Source: JBFLYH01 sp964630235 (GTDB taxonomy: Bacteria > Oederibacteriota > JAAXVQ01 > JAUVAV01). Taken from it: 64,000 nucleotides of DNA. Under the pieces are notes generated by a model. It saw only the letters and a program-made list of their open reading frames with translations. It did not search any database and was not told the origin of the DNA. Position numbers and translations under genes: made by a program. Shown in pieces: positions 8,199 through 14,808 of this stretch. Location: assembly GCA_964630235.1 (NCBI GenBank), contig CAZVUO010000001.1, positions 62,001 to 126,000 on the forward strand, in the 5' to 3' direction. The first letter of the stretch is position 1; the number at the start of each line of letters is the position of its first letter.

Positions 8199-8807
8199 TC
8201 AGAACGCCAGGCCGATGCCGATCCCCAGCCCGATATAAGCCCCGCCGCCGAACGAGCTTCCGCCCACGCTGACCGAACCAAGGGTAAAGCCGAGGGCCAG
8301 GGAAGGCGAGAGCACGAACGCGAGCTGGTCGTTCAGCTGGAAGAGCAGGCGGTAGCCCCCCTCGGCCTTGGGCGTGACGAAAAAGCCCGAGGCGGTCTGG
8401 CCGGCGTAGCTGTAGCTGAAACCGTACAGGTCCAGCGCCGGTCCGACCCAGAGGCCTTCCTGCGGGCTGACATTGTTCAGCACGTAAAAGCGGTAGCTCG
8501 CGCCCGCGCCGAACCCGTTGCCGATCAGGATCCGGCCGGCCAGGGCCGAGGTGGGCGAGATCATGCGCTGATACTCCAGGTTGGCGAGACCGAACGCCAG
8601 CCCGACTGGATCGAAGGTGATGCTGTTTAAAGGATTGAAATTGGATCTGGAAAAGTGATGCGTATAGGACCCGCGCGCGGACTTGGCCGTGGCCGTGGTT
8701 TTGGTGGTGGTTTTAGATTTGGATTTGGTCTTGGCCTCTGCCAAGGCCGGCCCCCAGGCCAACAGCAGACAAAGAATGGAAATCACCAAAACGGATCTGC
8801 GCCCCAT
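8199..8807 (-). CDS. exported predicted small outer-membrane barrel
   Basis: 202 residues. Signal peptide about 1-24 (GPALAEA), then a short Lys/Thr/Ser-rich stretch (KTKSKSKTTTKTTATAKS) and alternating hydrophobic strands (GLAFGLANLEYQRM, YRLLFQLNDQLAFVLSPSLALGFTLG), ending GLGIGIGLAF. The terminal Phe and strand pattern suggest a small outer-membrane barrel. The family is not recognised. A small hairpin (CCCGC-GAG-GCGGG then AAGCTTTTT on minus) follows the stop and could end part of the transcript before the small Cys-rich gene. Confidence 0.6.
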   Translation of the reverse strand: MGRRSVLVISILCLLLAWGPALAEAKTKSKSKTTTKTTATAKSARGSYTHHFSRSNFNPLNSITFDPVGLAFGLANLEYQRMISPTSALAGRILIGNGFGAGASYRFYVLNNVSPQEGLWVGPALDLYGFSYSYAGQTASGFFVTPKAEGGYRLLFQLNDQLAFVLSPSLALGFTLGSVSVGGSSFGGGAYIGLGIGIGLAF

Positions 8808-8913
8808 AACGCCCCTCCCTGGTCATTTTAACCAGCTGGCCGGCCCAGTCCGGCCGCCGAAAATCGAATATATCACACCTGCCGAGCGTCACCAACGGAA
8901 TAAATCCGGCAAT

Positions 8914-8946
8914 AAAAAAGGGGGCCGAAACGACCCGGCCCCCTTT
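8914..8946 (-). terminator. intrinsic terminator of the peroxiredoxin gene
   Basis: An 11-bp stem AAAGGGGGCCG / CGGCCCCCTTT with an 8-nt loop, followed on minus by a T-run, 19 bp after the stop at 8965. Confidence 0.85.
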
Positions 8947-8964
8947 GATCAGCGCCCGCGCCGA

Positions 8965-9780
8965 TTATTTCTTTTTCAAGATCGTGCTCATGACCTTGTC
9001 TTTGTCCAGCTTCTTGGTGCAGAAGAACCAGTCGTAGCACTTCATGTCCGCCTTGCCCTCCATGCGGTCCTTGGCCACGCCGCAGGAGCCTGCCGGCGGC
9101 ACGATCACGTCATCTCCGGGCCGCCAGTCCGCGGGCATGGCCACGGAAAAAGCGTCCGCGGTCTGGAGGGCGATCAGCACGCGATAGAGCTCATCGAAGT
9201 TCCGGCCCAGGCTCAGCGGGTAATAGATGATGGTGCGGATGATCCCTTTCGGGTCAATGTAGAAGACCGCGCGCACGGCCTTGGTGGAGCTTTCGCCCGG
9301 CTGGATCATGCCGTACTTTTTGGCGACCTCCATGGTAATGTCCTCGATCAGGGGGAACTTGACCTCCACGTTCTTCATGCCCTTGTATTCGATCTTCTCT
9401 TTAATGGTCCTCAGCCACGCAATGTGGCTGTAGAGCCCGTCCACGGACAGGCCGACCAGCTTGCAGTTGGCTTCCGCGAACTTGCTTTCCATGCTGGCAA
9501 AGGTCATGAACTCCGAAGTGCAGACCGGGGTGAAATCCGCCGGGTGGCTGAACAGGATCACCCAATTGCCGGCGTACTGGTCCGGAAAGTTGATCTCGCC
9601 CTGCGTGGTCACGGCTTTGAAGGCCGGGGCTTTGTCCCCAATGCGGGGCATGCGGGTTTCTTGAACTTGGGTTTCCATTTTCTCTCCTCCTGAAGATGCG
9701 ATTGCGATCGTTGCCGGTAGCGTTAAACCTACGGCCAATCCAGCGGCGAACAAACTTTTACCCAACAGATGCCTTGTCAT
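8965..9780 (-). CDS. peroxiredoxin (Prx6/ApTPx-like), with two possible starts
   Basis: 271 residues from 9780. The thioredoxin-fold AhpC/TSA domain has the peroxidatic motif ADFTPVCTSE (Cys87), and the C-terminal arm has CYDWFFC (Cys248 and Cys254), matching the CxxxxxC spacing of archaeal ApTPx-type 1-Cys/Prx6 enzymes. It reduces peroxides. Residues 1-34 look like a signal peptide (GKSLFAAGLAVGLTLPATIAIASS). A second ATG at 9678 (METQVQ) also has a near-perfect Shine-Dalgarno (AGGAGG, 7-nt spacing) and matches the usual family start. The first ATG has GGAGGGG upstream too. An exported and a cytosolic form are therefore both possible. Confidence 0.9.
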   Translation of the reverse strand: MTRHLLGKSLFAAGLAVGLTLPATIAIASSGGEKMETQVQETRMPRIGDKAPAFKAVTTQGEINFPDQYAGNWVILFSHPADFTPVCTSEFMTFASMESKFAEANCKLVGLSVDGLYSHIAWLRTIKEKIEYKGMKNVEVKFPLIEDITMEVAKKYGMIQPGESSTKAVRAVFYIDPKGIIRTIIYYPLSLGRNFDELYRVLIALQTADAFSVAMPADWRPGDDVIVPPAGSCGVAKDRMEGKADMKCYDWFFCTKKLDKDKVMSTILKKK

Positions 9781-9830
9781 TCTTCCCCTCCTATAAAAGA
9801 TTATTTAAATTTAAGCAGCGAATTTTCTCA

Positions 9831-9855
9831 TAATCATTCTTAATAATCAATTATT
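9831..9855 (-). promoter_or_regulatory. AT-rich palindromic operator candidate upstream of the peroxiredoxin
   Basis: AATAAT-CA-ATTATT (9842-9855) is an inverted repeat beside a second TAATCATT (9831-9838), 50-75 bp upstream of the first ATG. The composition is reminiscent of Fur/PerR-family boxes, but no exact consensus is met. Confidence 0.3.
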
Positions 9856-9902
9856 CTTTTTTAGGGTTTTACAGGAACCAGGAAAATTTTCGTACTGGCT
9901 GT

Positions 9903-10487
9903 TCAACGCACAGGGATCCAGTGCTCCACCATCTGCTTGCTGTCCTGCTCAATTTTCAGTTCATACCGTTCGCCCTCTCCGGGCTTGATCCCCAGAGGCC
10001 GCAGGGCCTTGTCCGCGGCCCGGAAGGCCTTGTTGCCGGTAAAATTGCCCCGCCCGGCCACCCGCACCACCAGGCGCCGGCCAGGCTCGATCTGCTCCAC
10101 CCGCAGGAATTCGGGAAGCCCCCTGACCGGATAACCGAGGGGCAGCAAATAGCCGACGCGGCAATGGACTTTGAGCGGCCGCATGCGCAGTGGCGAGTAG
10201 GGATAAATCGTGAACGGCCGGCTCCCTTCCCAGCCGCGCTCCGCCAGCACCCGCCGCACCGCTTCCCTTTTCTTCTCCAGATTCCACAGAGGCCCCACAT
10301 AATCGGTCACCACGGCCGTCACCTCGTGAAGTTCGGCCGGGGCCACCACCTCGATGCCGGTAAAGGGATGGGAGATGAACAGATAAATCCCTCCTGCCAG
10401 AAACACAAGGGCCAGCAGGGCCACGGCCGCGAGCACGATCCGCGGCGGCCCATCGCTTTGGTCAATGAACGGACCGGCGGGCTGCAT
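9903..10487 (-). CDS. single-pass membrane protein of unknown function
   Basis: 194 residues from MQPAGPFIDQSDGPP (10487). The frame is open to 10553, but the upstream part runs into low-value sequence and an AGGAAAGG lies just before 10487. One TM helix (about 16-38, IVLAAVALLALVFLAGGIYLF) is followed by a soluble, presumably periplasmic domain with EVVAPAELHEVTAVVTDYVG and PFTIYPYSPLRMRPLKVHCRVGYLLP. No domain recognised. It lies downstream of the Spy-like gene, separated from it by a strong terminator. Confidence 0.6.
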   Translation of the reverse strand: MQPAGPFIDQSDGPPRIVLAAVALLALVFLAGGIYLFISHPFTGIEVVAPAELHEVTAVVTDYVGPLWNLEKKREAVRRVLAERGWEGSRPFTIYPYSPLRMRPLKVHCRVGYLLPLGYPVRGLPEFLRVEQIEPGRRLVVRVAGRGNFTGNKAFRAADKALRPLGIKPGEGERYELKIEQDSKQMVEHWIPVR

Positions 10488-10553
10488 ACAAACGCCTTTC
10501 CTGAAAGGTTGGCACGGGCCGGCCGCCCCCCAAGCCTGGGCTCCGCCCGCCAC

Positions 10554-10593
10554 AAAAAAGGCCCCGGCGCGATCCCGCCGGGGCCTTTTTTTT
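10554..10593. terminator. strong intrinsic terminator
   Basis: AAAAAAGGCCCCGGCG - CGATCC - CGCCGGGGCCTTTTTTTT is a 16-bp A/T-flanked stem just after the Spy-like gene's stop. It has T-runs on both strands. Confidence 0.9.
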
Positions 10594-10602
10594 ACCGCAG
10601 GC

Positions 10603-11064
10603 TTACTTTTCCGCCTGGTACAGGTCTTTGAGCTTCTTCATCTGATTCGCGCTCAGCTGTGCCTTGAGCGTGGCCAACGCTTCGACGATCACTTTGGCCT
10701 TGGCCTTTTTCAGTTCGTACTTCTTGTCCACCAGCTGGTTGACGGCTGCCTGGTCGATCTTGTCCTCATACAGCTTGGACTTGATATCCGCGGCCACCAG
10801 ATCGATCTCCGCGTCCTGCCGGATGATGGATTTTTTCGTGTTCAGCTTGAGTTCGCGGATAACCTTTTCCTGAGCTTCCGACAGCCCCAGGGCGTTGCTG
10901 TTACCGAGAATGAAATGGGCCTTATCCATGAACTTCTCCTCCAGGCTGCCTTCGCTCTTGCCTTTCCCGCACTGCGAGCAGTCTTTGGCCAGCACCGGGG
11001 TGCTGAGCAGCAGCAATCCCACCATGGCCGCGACTGGCAATAAAGCGAACCCGAGTTTTTTCAT
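10603..11064 (-). CDS. periplasmic Spy/CpxP/CnrX-like protein
   Basis: 153 residues. Signal peptide about 1-26 (TPVLAKD), a CSQCGKGK pair of Cys right after the cleavage site, then an all-helical domain: LGLSEAQEKVIRELKLNTKKS, a long central helix and LKAQLSANQMKKLKDL. The LxLSxxQ / LSxxQ pattern is the LTXXQ motif of the Spy/CpxP and heavy-metal-sensor family (periplasmic chaperones or sensors for envelope and metal stress). GGAGG precedes the ATG. The N-terminal Cys pair may bind metal. That is inference. Confidence 0.75.
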   Translation of the reverse strand: MKKLGFALLPVAAMVGLLLLSTPVLAKDCSQCGKGKSEGSLEEKFMDKAHFILGNSNALGLSEAQEKVIRELKLNTKKSIIRQDAEIDLVAADIKSKLYEDKIDQAAVNQLVDKKYELKKAKAKVIVEALATLKAQLSANQMKKLKDLYQAEK

Positions 11065-11280
11065 GTCACACCCTCCTGAATTTTTATGATGCCCGTTGCC
11101 GGGGGTTCATTGTAAAGCCATTCAATCCCCCAAGCAAGCATAAAGCCCGTCTGGCAGGGACACCGCATGGTTGTAAAAGTACCCGGACGGATCGCGCTTT
11201 AAAAACAAGGCTATTTTTCTTGCCCGCTCCGCCAAGGCCGTTCAAACGTCCCGGCAATTTCATCCGGGTTGAAAAACAAT

Positions 11281-11308
11281 TTGCTTTTTTCGCCAGACCG
11301 TGTATACT
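11281..11308 (+). promoter_or_regulatory. sigma70-type promoter of an orphan transcription unit
   Basis: TTGCTT (11281-11286), 16-nt spacer, TATACT (11303-11308). With the terminator at 11509-11553 it defines a transcript of about 235 nt. Confidence 0.45.
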
Positions 11309-11340
11309 TCTGCAAATTCATTATTAAGCGAGTGATCAGC

Positions 11341-11490
11341 ATGCAAACTTCCAGGTTCCTCCACTACCGCGTCGTCCGGGTCCAGCCAGGCGTTATGCGC
11401 CCGGCCTTGGCCGTACGCACGCCCATGGCCCGCAATGCCTGGCACGGCATTAAAGGCCATCGGTGCCTGGAGAGGATGCAAACCACCTAG
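11341..11490 (+). CDS. possible 49-residue basic peptide (or non-coding RNA)
   Basis: The only plus-strand reading frame inside the promoter-to-terminator unit runs from ATG 11341 to TAG 11490 and would give an Arg-rich 49-residue peptide (starts MQTSRFLHYRVVRVQPG, ends HRCLERMQTT). The Shine-Dalgarno is poor (GCGAGTGATC). No leader-peptide codon run and no family are recognised. The unit may equally be a structured small RNA. The terminator begins 18 nt after the stop. Confidence 0.3.
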   Translation: MQTSRFLHYRVVRVQPGVMRPALAVRTPMARNAWHGIKGHRCLERMQTT

Positions 11491-11508
11491 AGACTACTTA
11501 CCGTCACA

Positions 11509-11553
11509 AGGGGCAGCCGCCTTTCCAGGAGAAAGGCAGCTGCCCCTTTTTTT
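11509..11553 (+). terminator. strong intrinsic terminator
   Basis: A 17-bp stem with one mismatch (AGGGGCAGCCGCCTTTC / GAAAGGCAGCTGCCCCT), loop CAGGA, then TTTTTTTATT. Confidence 0.9.
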
Positions 11554-11585
11554 ATTAAAACAGGACTCAAGATACTACAACACGG

Positions 11586-11685
11586 TCATTGCGAGCCTCC
11601 GGCGGAGCGGAGGCGAAGCAATCTCGGTTTATTAACCATCGAGATTCCTTCGGTGCTTCGCATCTCGGAATGACCGATACAGAGC
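11586..11685. repeat. dispersed CGAAGCAATC-type repeat
   Basis: GTCATTGCGAGCCTCCG - hairpin - CGGAGGCGAAGCAATCTCGG, then a spacer and CGAGATTCC...CATCTCGGAATGACC, so the element is bounded by GTCAT and ATGAC. Relatives occur at 17779, 18614, 22081, 53837 and 56745. Confidence 0.7.
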
Positions 11686-11699
11686 GATTTCTCCAGTAA

Positions 11700-11921
11700 T
11701 CCCAGAAGGAGGGTACGGCCAAGAACGATTCCAATGGATTCACTTATCTTAATATTCCGAAAGCGCTGGGCAGCCGGTTCCGGAGGTTCGACCGCCGTCT
11801 GCTCCAGCAACAGGCCGAGGAACTGTTCCGTCGGATCCAGCTCAGGCAGGATGTGACCTGGCCTGGAGCCGAGGAAGCCGGACAGACCTGGCCGGTGGGC
11901 GCTTTTGATCCGGGGATATAA
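11700..11921 (+). pseudogene. gene remnant without a start codon
   Basis: A 73-codon open frame from just after a TAA at 11697 to TAA at 11919-11921 reads like real protein: TYLNIPKALGSRFRRFDRR, then LLQQQAEELFRRIQLRQDV, ending VGAFDPGI. It has no ATG/GTG/TTG in a usable position. The upstream side abuts the dispersed repeat at 11586-11685, which suggests truncation by repeat insertion or deletion. The family is not recognised. Confidence 0.35.
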
Positions 11922-11979
11922 CGGCAGCAAGGATCAAGGCGCAAGGAGGTCGTTATGATGCTTGGCGGTGGCCCTGGCA

Positions 11980-12010
11980 CTGCCGAGGCCCGTTGCGCGG
12001 GCCCCGGCAG
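11980..12010. other. GC-rich hairpin downstream of katG
   Basis: CTGCCG-A-GGCCCG / CGGGCC-C-CGGCAG with loop TTGCG. It lies 20 bp past the katG stop but has no T-run. It could stabilise the mRNA 3' end. Confidence 0.4.
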
Positions 12011-12029
12011 CGCCAGCCACCTGATCTCT

Positions 12030-14240
12030 TTACCGCCGCATCTCTCGCGGCAGGTCGAAGCGGTCCGCGTTCATCGCCTTGTTCCACGCGGCCACGAAAT
12101 CCCGCACGAACTGATCCTGCGCATCCGCGCACGCATAGACCTCGGCCAGGGCCCGGAGCTGCGCGTTCGAGCCGAAGATGAGGTCCACGCGGGTCGCGGT
12201 CCACTTCTTTTTACCCGTGGCGCGATCGCATCCCTCAAATTCGTCCCCGTCCTTCGAGGTGGGCTTCCAGGTCGTTCCCATATCAAGCAGGTTCACGAAG
12301 AAATCGTTGGTGAGCGTCTCCGGCCGCTGGGTGAATACGCCATGCGGTGATTGCTGGTAGTTGGCGTTCAAGACCCGCAGACCGCCGATCAGCACCGTCA
12401 TTTCGGGCGCGGTCAGGGTCAGCAGTTGCGCCCGGTCCACCAGCAGTTCCTCGGCGGATACGGCGTATTTCTTTTTCTGGTAGTTGCGGAAACCGTCAGC
12501 CACCGGCTCGAGCACGCAGAAGGAGTCCACATCGGTCTGCTCCTGCGTGGCATCCGTGCGTCCGGGCGCGAAGGGGACGCTCACCGCGTGCCCGGCCTTT
12601 TTCGCGGCTTCCTCGATGGCCACGCAGCCGCCCAGGACGATCAGGTCGGCGAGCGAGACCTTTTTGCCGCCGGTCTGGGCGCCGTTGAACGCTTTTTGGA
12701 CCTGCTCCAGCTTCTGCAGCACGGTCCTCAGTTGGGACGGCTGATTGACCTCCCAATCCTTCTGCGGCGCCAAACGAATGCGCGCGCCGTTCGCGCCGCC
12801 GCGCTTGTCCGAACCGCGGAACGTGGAGGCCGAGGCCCAGGCAATCGAGACCAGCTGGGAGATGGATAGTCCCGAAGCCAGGATCTTTTTCTTGAGGTCC
12901 GCGATGTCGTTGGCGGCGACCAGGGGGTGATTGGCCGCGGGCACCGGGTCCTGCCAGATCAGCTCCTCGGCCGGGACCTCCGGGCCCAGGTAGCGCGAAC
13001 GCGGGCCCATGTCGCGGTGGGTCAGCTTGAACCAGGCCCGCGCGAAGGCGTCGGCGAATTCCTGGGGATTCTGAAGGTAGCGCCGCGCGATCTTTTCGTA
13101 TTTCGGGTCGAAGCGCAAGGATAGGTCCGCCGTGGTCATCATGGGCCGGTGCTTCTTGGCGGGGTCGTGCGCGTCCACCACCATATCTTCATCGGCCACG
13201 TTCTTGGCCAGCCACTGCTGCGCGCCGGCCGGGCTCTTGACCAATTCCCACTCATATTTGAACAGCACGCGTAAATAGCCCATGTCCCACTTGGTCGGGT
13301 TCGGCTTCCAGGCGCCCTCCAGGCCGCTGGTGATGGCGTCGCCGCCTTTGCCGCTGCCGTAGGCGCTTTTCCAGCCGAGCCCCTGCTCTTCGACGGGAGC
13401 GGCCTCGGGCTCAGGCCCCACGTGGGACGCCGGACCGGCGCCGTGGGCTTTGCCGAAGGTGTGCCCGCCCGCGATGAGGGCCACGGTCTCCTCGTCGTTC
13501 ATGGCCATGCGCGCGAAGGTCTCGCGCACGTCGCGGCCCGAGGCGACCGGATCGGGTTTGCCGTTCGGCCCTTCGGGGTTCACGTAGATCAGACCCATCT
13601 GCACGGCAGCGAGCGGGTTTTCCAGGTCCCGGTCGCCGGAGTAGCGCTGGTCGCCCAGCCATTTGTCCTCGCTGCCCCAGTAGATGTCCTCCTCGGGCTC
13701 CCAGAGGTCCTCGCGTCCGCCGCCGAAACCGAAGGTCTTGAACCCCATGGATTCCAGGGCGCAGTTCCCGGCCAGGATCATCAGGTCGGCCCAGGAGATC
13801 TTTTTTCCGTATTTTTGCTTGATGGGCCAGAGCAGCCGGCGCGCCTTGTCGAGGTTCGCGTTGTCCGGCCAGCTGTTGAGGGGCGCCAGGCGCTGGGTGC
13901 CTGACCCCGCGCCCCCGCGGCCGTCGCCCAGGCGATACGTGCCCGCGCTGTGCCACGCCATGCGAATAAACAGGCCGCCATAGTGGCCCCAGTCGGCAGG
14001 CCACCAGTCCTGCGAATCCGTCATGAGCGCATAGAGGTCTTTTTTCAGGGCCGCCAGGTCCAGTTTTTTAAATTCCTCGGCGTAGTTGAATGTTTCTCCC
14101 ATCGGATCGCTCAGGGAGGAGTGCTGGTGAAGGATCTTGAGGTTGACCTGGTTCGGCCACCAGTCACGATTGGATGTGCCGCCTCCGGCAGTGGATCTTT
14201 TGGTCATGCCCGTGACCGGGCACCTGCGTTCCTCGCTCAT
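12030..14240 (-). CDS. katG: catalase-peroxidase KatG
   Basis: 736 residues, full length for the family. It is a bifunctional haem enzyme that disproportionates H2O2 and oxidises organic substrates. Distal-site residues lie in RMAWHSAGTYR (Arg93, Trp96, His97). The Met-Tyr-Trp adduct partners are Trp96, Tyr219 (in GLIYVNPEGPNG) and Met245 (in ARMAMND). The proximal haem ligand His260 is in AGGHTFGKAHG. The C-terminal duplicated domain (about 420-736) is complete. GGAGG lies 8 nt upstream of the ATG. It is monocistronic and probably responds to peroxide together with the nearby peroxiredoxin. No OxyR/PerR gene is in the window. Confidence 0.98.
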   Translation of the reverse strand: MSEERRCPVTGMTKRSTAGGGTSNRDWWPNQVNLKILHQHSSLSDPMGETFNYAEEFKKLDLAALKKDLYALMTDSQDWWPADWGHYGGLFIRMAWHSAGTYRLGDGRGGAGSGTQRLAPLNSWPDNANLDKARRLLWPIKQKYGKKISWADLMILAGNCALESMGFKTFGFGGGREDLWEPEEDIYWGSEDKWLGDQRYSGDRDLENPLAAVQMGLIYVNPEGPNGKPDPVASGRDVRETFARMAMNDEETVALIAGGHTFGKAHGAGPASHVGPEPEAAPVEEQGLGWKSAYGSGKGGDAITSGLEGAWKPNPTKWDMGYLRVLFKYEWELVKSPAGAQQWLAKNVADEDMVVDAHDPAKKHRPMMTTADLSLRFDPKYEKIARRYLQNPQEFADAFARAWFKLTHRDMGPRSRYLGPEVPAEELIWQDPVPAANHPLVAANDIADLKKKILASGLSISQLVSIAWASASTFRGSDKRGGANGARIRLAPQKDWEVNQPSQLRTVLQKLEQVQKAFNGAQTGGKKVSLADLIVLGGCVAIEEAAKKAGHAVSVPFAPGRTDATQEQTDVDSFCVLEPVADGFRNYQKKKYAVSAEELLVDRAQLLTLTAPEMTVLIGGLRVLNANYQQSPHGVFTQRPETLTNDFFVNLLDMGTTWKPTSKDGDEFEGCDRATGKKKWTATRVDLIFGSNAQLRALAEVYACADAQDQFVRDFVAAWNKAMNADRFDLPREMRR

Positions 14241-14354
14241 ATCGTGACCTCCTTGAACGGGCTGTAGAATGGGTTTTTCCGGGTTGAGATTAATATTCTG
14301 CTGCCGGTTTGTCCAGCATTTTCATAAAGCCATTGATCAGAGCTTCATATATAA

Positions 14355-14370
14355 CATTGACCGAACAATG
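14355..14370. promoter_or_regulatory. inverted repeat upstream of katG
   Basis: CATTG-N6-CAATG, about 115 bp upstream of the katG ATG in an AT-richer stretch (TATATATAAC). It is an operator candidate only. The same spacer also holds the upstream region of the divergent HNH gene. Confidence 0.25.
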
Positions 14371-14473
14371 TGCGGCCTCCGCTCAATTCATCGTTTGCAG
14401 GTTATGTGGTAAACTGGTTCGCGCCAAGATAAACTTGGGCCGAGCGAAACGATCATGTGGTTACGGGTAAAAT

Positions 14474-14788
14474 ATGAATCGTTGGGGCATTCCTAAAGAT
14501 CTCGAAGATAAAATAAAAGCTAGGGATAAATGCTGTATCTACTGCGGCGTCCGACTGCACGAAACGATACCACTAAGCGGTTTGCGAAAAGCCATGGCAA
14601 CCTGGGAACATATCATCAATGACGTTACTATAAAAACCAGCGGAAATATTGCCCGATGCTGCGTGAGCTGCAACGCGAGCAAAGGGAAAAAGCCGCTCCG
14701 TGACTGGTTAAGATCGAAATACTGTAAGGAAAAAGGCATTAATAAAAATACCGTCGCCCTTGTCGTCAGAAGAGCTTTGCGTCGTTAG
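14474..14788 (+). CDS. small HNH endonuclease domain protein
   Basis: 104 residues consisting almost only of an HNH fold: CIYCG (first Cys pair), ATWEHIIND (HNH core), NIARCCVSCNASKGKKPLRDWL (second Cys pair plus the NxxKGxxxL helix). It binds a structural Zn and a catalytic metal, and cuts or nicks DNA in characterised relatives. It is AT-richer than its neighbours, has a weak Shine-Dalgarno and stands alone between unrelated genes, which suggests acquisition by transfer. It may be a homing-type or defence nuclease. No partner gene is visible. Confidence 0.8.
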   Translation: MNRWGIPKDLEDKIKARDKCCIYCGVRLHETIPLSGLRKAMATWEHIINDVTIKTSGNIARCCVSCNASKGKKPLRDWLRSKYCKEKGINKNTVALVVRRALRR

Positions 14789-14808
14789 CCGTGCCTCCCA
14801 CCTGACCT

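Noticed and set aside
11955..12350. 131-residue plus-strand frame with AAGGAGG before its ATG
   Set aside because: Most of it is antisense to the katG 3' end with no protein-like features. The Shine-Dalgarno alone is not enough.
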